Positions 22,121 to 28,257 of a stretch of DNA of 28,257 nucleotides are shown in pieces. The DNA lies in the NCBI GenBank assembly GCA_030450335.1, contig JAKDIS010000020.1, positions 1 through 28,257 on the forward strand, written 5' to 3'. Positions within the stretch are counted from its first letter, which is position 1, and each line of letters opens with the position of its first letter. The position numbers and the translations under genes are program-made. The stretch comes from Corynebacterium sp. (GTDB lineage: Bacteria; Actinomycetota; Actinomycetes; Mycobacteriales; Mycobacteriaceae). A model generated the notes under the pieces. That model was not told the origin of the DNA, made no database searches, and saw only the letters and a program-made list of their open reading frames with translations.

Positions 22121-22716
22121 ACAACCCGAACGGACCGAACAACACGGGGCCGCTGACCCGCTCGGCCCGGCAGGGACTGATCTCGCGCCTGGTCGAGGGC
22201 CGTCGTGTGACGAGCCAACGCCAGCTGCTGGACCTGCTCGCCGACGAAGGGGTCGACATCACCCAGGCCACGCTGTCCCGCGACCTGGTGGACCTCGGGG
22301 CGCGCAAGGTGCGCTCCGAGGGGCAGTCGGTCTACAGCCTCGGCTCGCCGGACGGGGAGATCCCCGCCGACGGCCCGGCACGCCTGCGCCGCATCCTCGT
22401 GGAACTCCTGGTGGGCACCGACCACTCCGGCAACACCGCGGTGCTGCGCACCCCGCCGGGCGCGGCGCAGTACCTCGCCAGCGTGATCGACCGCTCGGAG
22501 CTGCCGGAGGTGGTGGCCACCATCGCCGGTGACGACACCGTCTTCGTGCTGGCGAGGGACCCCGTCGACGGGCGTGCCCTGGCAGAGCACCTCCACGAGA
22601 TCTCGGTGTCGCCGGCCCCGGCGGTTCTGTCCCCACCGGCCGTGGACGACCACGCACCAGATAGACTTGACCCAACGCAACCCTCATCCGAAAGGACCGA
22701 CGAACAACATGACTGA
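22105..22716 (+). CDS. argR: Arginine repressor ArgR with long C-terminal tail
   Basis: ArgR is the hexameric, arginine-dependent repressor of the arg genes. The N-terminal winged helix covers about residues 18-80, with the recognition segment [12 protein letters not shown] (Ser58-Arg59). The C-terminal oligomerisation and arginine-binding domain covers about 90-167 and ends with the GDDT motif (142-145), whose aspartates contact arginine. The 203 aa exceed the usual 150-170. The last 36 residues are Pro/Asp/Ser-rich, look disordered, and are encoded by DNA that also carries the probable argG promoter. It starts 16 bp inside argF and ends with an 8 bp overlap into argG. Encoding it in the operon gives a negative feedback loop. 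Confidence 0.93.
   Translation: MAAALNNPNGPNNTGPLTRSARQGLISRLVEGRRVTSQRQLLDLLADEGVDITQATLSRDLVDLGARKVRSEGQSVYSLGSPDGEIPADGPARLRRILVELLVGTDHSGNTAVLRTPPGAAQYLASVIDRSELPEVVATIAGDDTVFVLARDPVDGRALAEHLHEISVSPAPAVLSPPAVDDHAPDRLDPTQPSSERTDEQHD
22662..22667 (+). promoter_or_regulatory. Possible internal promoter -10 for argGH
   Basis: TAGACT within the 3' end of argR resembles a corynebacterial -10 element. It would give a leader of about 35 nt with AAAGGA (22691-22696) before argG. No good -35 or ARG box was found around it, so this is tentative. Confidence 0.3.
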
Positions 22717-23908
22717 CCGCGTCGTACTCGCTTACTCCGGTGGCCTCGACACCACCGTCGCCATCCCCTACCTCAAGCAGATGACCGGCGGCGACGTCGT
22801 CGCCGTCTCCATCGACCTCGGCCAGGGCGGCGAGGACATGGAGTCCGTCCGCCAGCGCGCCATCGGCGCCGGTGCGGTCGAGTCCATCGTCGTCGACGCC
22901 CGTGACGAGTTCGCCGAGGAGTACTGCCTCCCGACCATCAAGGCGAACGCGATGTACATGAAGCAGTACCCGATGGTCTCGGCGATCTCCCGCCCGCTGA
23001 TCGTCAAGCACCTCGTCGAGGCGGCGCAGCAGCACGGCGGCACCCACGTGGCCCACGGTTGCACCGGCAAGGGCAACGACCAGGTCCGCTTCGAGGTCGG
23101 TTTCATGGACACCGACCCGTCCCTGAAGATCATCGCCCCGGCCCGCGACTTCGCCTGGACCCGCGACAAGGCGATCGCCTTCGCCGAGGAGAACAACGTC
23201 CCGATCGAGCAGTCGGCGTCCTCGCCGTTCTCCATCGACCAGAACGTGTGGGGCCGTGCCGTGGAGACCGGGTTCCTGGAGGACCTGTGGAACCCGCCGA
23301 CGAAGGACCTCTACGCCTACACCGAGGAGCCGTCGCTGGGGCAGGCCCCCGACGAACTCACGATCACCTTCAAGGCCGGTAGGCCGGTGGCCATCGACGG
23401 CCGCGAGGTCACCGTCCTGCAGGCGATCGAGGAGCTCAACCGCCGCGCCGGCGCGCAGGGCGTGGGACGGCTCGACATGGTCGAGGACCGCCTGATCGGC
23501 ATCAAGTCCCGCGAGGTCTACGAGGCCCCGGGCGCACTGACCCTGATACGCGCCCACGAGGCGCTCGAGGACGTCACCGTCGAGCGCGAACTGGCCCGCT
23601 ACAAGCGCGGCATCGACGCCGAGTGGTCCAACCAGGTCTACGACGGACTCTGGTTCTCCCCGCTGAAGCGTTCCCTGGACGCCTTCGTCGAGTCCACCCA
23701 GGAGCACGTGACCGGCGACATCCGCCTGGTCCTGCACAACGGTTCGATCGTGGTCAACGGGCGTCGCTCCGACTCCTCGCTCTACGACTTCAACCTGGCG
23801 ACCTACGACACCGGCGACACCTTCGACCAGACCATGTCGAAGGGCTTCGTGGAGCTGCACGGCCTGTCCTCCAAGATCGCCAACAAGCGCGACCGCGGCG
23901 GGAAGTAA
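22709..23908 (+). CDS. argG: Argininosuccinate synthase
   Basis: The enzyme joins citrulline and aspartate with ATP through a citrullyl-AMP intermediate. The 399 aa begin with the PP-loop ATP pyrophosphatase motif AYSGGLDTT (residues 8-16). Conserved segments follow: [41 protein letters not shown] and [11 protein letters not shown] near the end. AAAGGA precedes the ATG by about 12 nt, and the gene overlaps argR by 8 bp, so it can be read both by coupling and from a local promoter. Full length with no unusual features. Confidence 0.96.
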   Translation: MTDRVVLAYSGGLDTTVAIPYLKQMTGGDVVAVSIDLGQGGEDMESVRQRAIGAGAVESIVVDARDEFAEEYCLPTIKANAMYMKQYPMVSAISRPLIVKHLVEAAQQHGGTHVAHGCTGKGNDQVRFEVGFMDTDPSLKIIAPARDFAWTRDKAIAFAEENNVPIEQSASSPFSIDQNVWGRAVETGFLEDLWNPPTKDLYAYTEEPSLGQAPDELTITFKAGRPVAIDGREVTVLQAIEELNRRAGAQGVGRLDMVEDRLIGIKSREVYEAPGALTLIRAHEALEDVTVERELARYKRGIDAEWSNQVYDGLWFSPLKRSLDAFVESTQEHVTGDIRLVLHNGSIVVNGRRSDSSLYDFNLATYDTGDTFDQTMSKGFVELHGLSSKIANKRDRGGK

Positions 23909-25378
<1,470 letters not shown>

Positions 25379-25386
25379 CCGGTGTC

Positions 25387-25464
25387 ATGAACACCATGTA
25401 CGCCGTCAACTACACCGCCGCACGGCTCCGGTCCGCCGGAGTCGTCGGTGGGTGCACACGGTAA
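25387..25464 (+). CDS. Erm leader peptide with RLR motif
   Basis: This 25-codon open frame (ATG to TAA) encodes MNTMYAVNYTAARLRSAGVV and five more residues. Arg-Leu-Arg at residues 13-15 is the stalling motif of the RLR class of macrolide-inducible erm leaders, in which a drug-bound ribosome halts at that motif. The codons CGG CTC CGG form the 5' arm of a 10 bp hairpin. A second in-frame ATG is at codon 4. Position upstream of an erm gene, size and motif all fit a regulatory peptide; no function as a protein is expected. Confidence 0.65.
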   Translation: MNTMYAVNYTAARLRSAGVVGGCTR

Positions 25465-25604
25465 CGCGCGTCGTCGCGCGTCACCCGGGGGAAGTAGACA
25501 ACGCCAACAGGCGCACCCGCCGCTCAGCCAGTCCAGCCGGGCGGCGCTTTCGGCGTGCCCGGAACACGTCCCGGACGCAGGTCCACACCAGGACCCGTCG
25601 GGAC
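25422..25604 (+). promoter_or_regulatory. Attenuator hairpins between leader peptide and erm
   Basis: There are three stems. Hairpin 1 (25422-25445): ACGGCTCCGG, loop TCCG, CCGGAGTCGT, ten pairs including one G-U. Hairpin 2 (25460-25485): GGTaACGCGCG, loop TCGT, CGCGCGTcACC, right at the leader stop. Hairpin 3 (25568-25604): GTCCC, GACG and GGTCC pair with GGACC, CGTC and GGGAC around loop ACACCA, 11 bp before the GGAG of erm. CTCCG of hairpin 1 can also pair with CGGAG at the erm binding site (25615-25619). A ribosome stalled on RLR would open hairpin 1. Confidence 0.6.
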
Positions 25605-25630
25605 AGCTTTTCCGCGGAGTGTGCATTTCC

Positions 25631-26503
25631 TTGCCTACCTACAGGCCCAACAACGGTCGTCACGAGAACGGCCAGAACTACCTCGTCAACGACGCGACGA
25701 TCAGGAAGGTCGTCGGACTCGTCCACCGAGATGACGGCGATGACAGAGTTGACAGAGATGACAGAGGCGACACCGTCGAGATCGGTCCCGGTCACGGTGC
25801 GCTGACGTTCCCGCTCCAGGACCGGGTCCTGCGCGGCGGAGGCGGCGGGTCGCTGACCGTCGTCGAGATCGACCCGGACAACGTCCGGTGGCTGGAGCAG
25901 AGACTGGACCCGGCCGTCCACATCGTCGAGCAGGACTTCCTCGAGTTCCTCCTGCCCGACTCGCCGTACCGCATCGTGGGCAACCTGCCGTTCCACCTGA
26001 CCACGGCGATGCTGCGACGGGTCCTGCATGCTCCGGGGTGGACCGATGCGGTGGTGATCACCCAGTGGGAGGTCGCACGGCGACGCGCCGGTGTCGGTGG
26101 CGCGACGATGATGACGGCGCAGTGGTGGCCGTGGATCACCTTCGACCTCCACGGACGGGTGCCCGCCGGGCACTTCCGTCCGCGTCCGACGGTGGACGGG
26201 GGAGTGCTGGTGATGAGTCGACGGCGCGAGCCTCTCCTCGACGTCCGGGACCGTGCACGCTACCGTGCCTTCGTTCATGGGGTCTTCACCGGGAAGGGCC
26301 ACGGGATCAGGCAGATCCTGGTCCACGCGTCGCGGCGACGCGGGCCCGGCGGCATCCGCGGCCGTGGCGTGCGGGACGTGCAGGACGCACTGCGTGAAGC
26401 GGGTGTGCCGGACGCTGCACTGCCCAAGGAGCTGGACGCCACGCAGTGGGTCAGCCTGTTCACCACCCTGTGCGGACGGGGGCCGCGAATGCGGATAGAC
26501 TGA
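25631..26503 (+). CDS. Erm-type 23S rRNA adenine N6-(di)methyltransferase
   Basis: Erm enzymes methylate the 23S rRNA adenine equivalent to E. coli A2058 and give resistance to macrolides, lincosamides and streptogramin B. The 290-aa form shows GRHENGQNYL (9-18), SAM motif I VEIGPGHGALT (49-59), acidic VEID of motif II, the catalytic NLPF (118-121), and WEVARRRAGVGGATMMTAQW, which resembles Erm(X). No ATG occurs in frame before about codon 126. TTG 25631 gives the family-like N-terminus with GGAG 11 nt upstream; GTG 25619 is the alternative (294 aa), and the frame is open back to 25448. Residues 34-48 are an Asp/Arg repeat inserted before motif I. The leader with RLR peptide implies inducible expression. 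It ends 4 bp before the next gene. Confidence 0.85.
   Translation: MPTYRPNNGRHENGQNYLVNDATIRKVVGLVHRDDGDDRVDRDDRGDTVEIGPGHGALTFPLQDRVLRGGGGGSLTVVEIDPDNVRWLEQRLDPAVHIVEQDFLEFLLPDSPYRIVGNLPFHLTTAMLRRVLHAPGWTDAVVITQWEVARRRAGVGGATMMTAQWWPWITFDLHGRVPAGHFRPRPTVDGGVLVMSRRREPLLDVRDRARYRAFVHGVFTGKGHGIRQILVHASRRRGPGGIRGRGVRDVQDALREAGVPDAALPKELDATQWVSLFTTLCGRGPRMRID
25730..25774 (+). repeat. In-frame 9 bp tandem repeat in erm
   Basis: Five 9 bp units run in codon phase: GATGACGGC, GATGACAGA, GTTGACAGA, GATGACAGA, GGCGACACC. They encode DDG-DDR-VDR-DDR-GDT (residues 34-48). AGA codons and a lower G+C than the flanks mark the block. The unit length keeps the frame under expansion or contraction. Confidence 0.8.
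26496..26501 (+). promoter_or_regulatory. Possible leaderless -10 for the UPF0434 gene
   Basis: TAGACT ends 6 nt before the ATG at 26508, overlapping the erm stop region. No purine-rich binding site lies between. This would separate the 57-aa gene and tyrS from erm transcription. Confidence 0.35.
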
Positions 26504-26507
26504 GCGC

Positions 26508-26681
26508 ATGATCGATTCCCGACTTCTCGAGATCCTCGTGTGCCCCCAGGACAAGCAGTCCCTGGAGGTCCACGGTGACTATCTGGTCAACCCACGGCTG
26601 AGCGTGGCCTATCCGGTGCAGGACGGCATCCCCGTCCTGCTCGCCGACGAAGCCGTCAGCTGGCCGCTGACCGGTATCTAA
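26508..26681 (+). CDS. UPF0434/Trm112-like small protein
   Basis: This 57-aa protein starts [20 protein letters not shown] and contains [12 protein letters not shown], the two hallmark stretches of the UPF0434 (YcaR-like)/Trm112 fold. Members often bind zinc through CPxC; here the motif is CPQD, so the second cysteine is missing and only one Cys remains. Trm112 proteins activate methyltransferases in eukaryotes and archaea; the bacterial role is unclear. It lies 4 bp after the erm gene and 34 bp before tyrS. Whether it has any link with the methyltransferase cannot be told from sequence. Confidence 0.75.
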   Translation: MIDSRLLEILVCPQDKQSLEVHGDYLVNPRLSVAYPVQDGIPVLLADEAVSWPLTGI

Positions 26682-26715
26682 CTCCATCACGGGAAGTACA
26701 GAAGGAACCACAGGA

Positions 26716-27981
26716 ATGACCGACAACACCAACATCCTCGACGAACTGCAGTGGCGGGGCCTCGTCGCACAGTCCACCGACCTCGACGCCCTCCACGAGG
26801 AGCTCGACACCCCGACCACCGCCTACGTCGGCTTCGACCCGACGGGCCCGTCGCTGCACGCCGGGCACCTGGTGCCGCTGCTGATGCTGGCGCGTCTGCA
26901 GCGTGCCGGGCACACGCCGATCGTCATGGCCGGCGGTGCCACCGGCATGATCGGAGACCCGCGCGACGTCGGGGAGCGCACCATGCTCTCGGTCGACGAG
27001 GTCGCAGCGAACGTCGAGCGGATCAAGAAGCAGCTCGCACGGTTCGTCTCCTTCGAGGGGGACAACGCCGCGATCCCGGCGAACAACATCGAGTGGACCG
27101 AGAAGATGACGGCCATCGACTTCCTGCGTGACCTGGGGAAGAACTTCGGCCTGAACACGATGCTCGCCAGGGACACGGTGAAGCGTCGCCTTGAGTCGGA
27201 CGGGATGAGCTACACCGAGTTCTCCTACATGCTGCTGCAGGCCAACGACTTCGTGGAGCTGCGTCGCGCGCACGACTGCCGGCTGCAGATCGGTGGATCC
27301 GATCAGTGGGGCAACATCGTCTCGGGTGTCGACCTGAACCGTCGGCTGGACGGGGAGACCGTCCACGGCCTCACCGTCCCACTGGTCACGGACTCGGAGG
27401 GACGCAAGTTCGGTAAGTCCACCGGTGGCGGCAAGCTCTGGCTCGACCCGGAGATGACCAGCCCGTACAGCTGGTACCAGTACTTCCTGAACGCGGCGGA
27501 CGCCGACGTGATCCGTTACCTGCGTTGGTTCACCTTCCTCGACCAGGTCGAGCTGGACCGGTTGGCGCAGGAGGTGGCTGAGCGACCGTTCAAGCGGGAG
27601 GCCCAGCGGGTGCTCGCCCGTGAGATGACGTCCCTGGTCCACGGTGACGAGGCGGTGGCGAAGGTCGAGAAGGCTGCGGAGGCACTCTTCGGTAAGGCAG
27701 AACTCGCCGAGCTCGACGAGCAGACCCTGGGAGGTGCACTGTCGGAGACCGAGGTCGCCGAGGTCGCACCGGGGACCGGGGTCGTGGGCCTGTTGGTCGC
27801 CACCGGACTGGAGAAGTCGAAGGGTGCTGCTCGCCGGACGATCGGTGAAGGTGGTGCCTACGTGAACAACGTGCGCGTCTCCGACCCGGAGTGGGCACCG
27901 GGTTCGGAGGACCTCCTGGCCGGTGACTGGCTCGTGCTGAGGAAGGGCAAGAAGCGCTTCGCCGGCGTGCACGTCGGCTAG
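26716..27981 (+). CDS. tyrS: Tyrosyl-tRNA synthetase
   Basis: This class I synthetase charges tRNA-Tyr. In the 421 aa the HIGH motif appears as HAGH (48-51) and the KMSKS loop as KFGKS (231-235). The tyrosine-site segments [14 protein letters not shown] and [10 protein letters not shown] are present. The C-terminal 90 residues form an S4-like RNA-binding domain ([21 protein letters not shown]). GAAGGA (26701-26706) is the binding site. It is followed by a strong hairpin and the rRNA operon. No T-box leader is seen in the 34 bp upstream. Confidence 0.96.
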   Translation: MTDNTNILDELQWRGLVAQSTDLDALHEELDTPTTAYVGFDPTGPSLHAGHLVPLLMLARLQRAGHTPIVMAGGATGMIGDPRDVGERTMLSVDEVAANVERIKKQLARFVSFEGDNAAIPANNIEWTEKMTAIDFLRDLGKNFGLNTMLARDTVKRRLESDGMSYTEFSYMLLQANDFVELRRAHDCRLQIGGSDQWGNIVSGVDLNRRLDGETVHGLTVPLVTDSEGRKFGKSTGGGKLWLDPEMTSPYSWYQYFLNAADADVIRYLRWFTFLDQVELDRLAQEVAERPFKREAQRVLAREMTSLVHGDEAVAKVEKAAEALFGKAELAELDEQTLGGALSETEVAEVAPGTGVVGLLVATGLEKSKGAARRTIGEGGAYVNNVRVSDPEWAPGSEDLLAGDWLVLRKGKKRFAGVHVG

Positions 27982-27987
27982 AACATC

Positions 27988-28001
27988 CCTTCCACGGAAG
28001 G
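27988..28001 (+). repeat. Short inverted repeat after tyrS
   Basis: CCTTCC-AC-GGAAGG is a perfect inverted repeat 6 bp after the tyrS stop and just before the large hairpin. With a loop of only 2 nt it is more likely a DNA palindrome than an RNA stem. Confidence 0.5.
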
Positions 28002-28005
28002 AGAA

Positions 28006-28046
28006 ATGGCCCCGCAACCCGCTGACCAGCGAAGTTGTGGGGCCAT
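28006..28046 (+). terminator. Strong hairpin after tyrS, likely terminator
   Basis: ATGGCCCCGCAAC (28006-28018) pairs with GTTGTGGGGCCAT (28034-28046) over 13 positions including one G-U. Inside the loop CGCT pairs with AGCG. On the plus strand there is no T-run; on the minus strand the stem is followed by TTTCTCC. Confidence 0.7.
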
Positions 28047-28080
28047 CGGCATGTGTGTAGATTAATGCGAGTCAGCGAGA

Positions 28081-28101
28081 CACCGGGACACAGTCCGGGT
28101 G
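28081..28101 (+). other. Second hairpin in the tyrS-rrn gap
   Basis: CACCGGGAC-ACA-GTCCGGGTG has eight pairs and one G-G mismatch. It may be a backup terminator or part of the region upstream of the rRNA promoter. It does not fit a tRNA arm in a full cloverleaf. Confidence 0.4.
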
Positions 28102-28145
28102 GTGCTGGCACGAGGTGCACACTTCATCGGCTGTTAACCGCCGGG

Positions 28146-28175
28146 TTGCGTACTCGCAACGTGATGGTGTACCTT
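28146..28175 (+). promoter_or_regulatory. Probable rRNA operon promoter
   Basis: TTGCGT (28146-28151) and TACCTT (28170-28175) are 18 bp apart. They lie about 65 bp before the rrn leader motif. Other promoters may exist, for example near TAGATT at 28058. Confidence 0.45.
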
Positions 28176-28181
28176 GAATCT

Positions 28182-28257
28182 CAGCCGCAACGGCGTCCCC
28201 TTGATTCTTCTTGGTGGGTTAGTTGTGTGCGTGTGTTGTTTGAGAACTCAATAGCGT
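28182..28257 (+). promoter_or_regulatory. rRNA operon leader, cut by the window end
   Basis: TTGTTTGAGAACTCAATAG (28237-28255) matches the conserved leader stretch found upstream of 16S rRNA in Corynebacterium and Mycobacterium, which belongs to the antitermination/processing region. TTGAG-AA-CTCAA (28240-28251) is an exact inverted repeat. The 16S gene should begin beyond the window. Confidence 0.65.

Noticed and set aside
25448..25630. In-frame extension of erm by 61 codons
   Set aside because: The segment holds the attenuator stems, has no binding site at GTG 25448 and does not resemble an Erm N-terminus.
28047..28145. tRNA gene between tyrS and the rRNA leader
   Set aside because: Only one stem-loop forms; no T-arm TTCGA-type sequence or acceptor pairing is present.

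Overview
The window reads as a chromosomal segment of a high-GC actinobacterium, most likely a Corynebacterium or close mycolic-acid relative. The reasons are the strong G/C bias at third codon positions, a gene order (MBL hydrolase < > uvrA, infC-rpmI-rplT, rRNA methyltransferase, pheST, argCJBDFRGH, tyrS) that matches the order I recall from Corynebacterium and Mycobacterium, several genes that look leaderless, and an rRNA-operon leader of the type these genera share. The genus is inferred from gene order and style; no 16S sequence is inside the window.

Left part (1-10.3 kb). A HelD-type RNA polymerase recycling ATPase lies on the minus strand. It is divergent from a two-gene unit of an NCS1 nucleobase/hydantoin permease and an Asp/Glu/hydantoin-racemase family protein that lacks the usual first catalytic cysteine. 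A metallo-beta-lactamase-fold hydrolase is divergent from uvrA across a 125 bp gap that holds a LexA-box-like site. A large multi-pass membrane protein (DUF2339-like) follows, convergent to uvrA.

Middle (10.3-16.7 kb). The translation cluster infC-rpmI-rplT starts with a long structured leader, and infC uses the non-canonical start codon AUC. A long hairpin closes the cluster. A SpoU/TrmH-type rRNA methyltransferase and the two phenylalanyl-tRNA synthetase subunits follow.

Arginine operon (16.7-25.4 kb). The complete cyclic arginine pathway, argC-J-B-D-F-R-G-H, is packed with overlaps or gaps of 17 bp or less. A 5-4-5 ARG-box palindrome sits on the predicted -10 element directly before a probably leaderless argC. 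ArgR is encoded inside the operon it should control.

Right part (25.4-28.3 kb). An Erm-type 23S rRNA adenine dimethyltransferase sits between argH and tyrS. It is preceded by a 25-codon leader peptide carrying Arg-Leu-Arg, whose codons form one arm of a 10 bp hairpin. This is the layout of a macrolide-inducible translational attenuator. The Erm N-terminal region also contains an in-frame 9 bp tandem repeat encoding Asp-Asp-Arg-like triplets. A 57-aa UPF0434/Trm112-like protein, tyrS, a strong hairpin, and the promoter and leader of an rRNA operon close the window. The erm gene with its leader and repeat is the most unusual content; the rest is mainly core genome with interpretable regulation.
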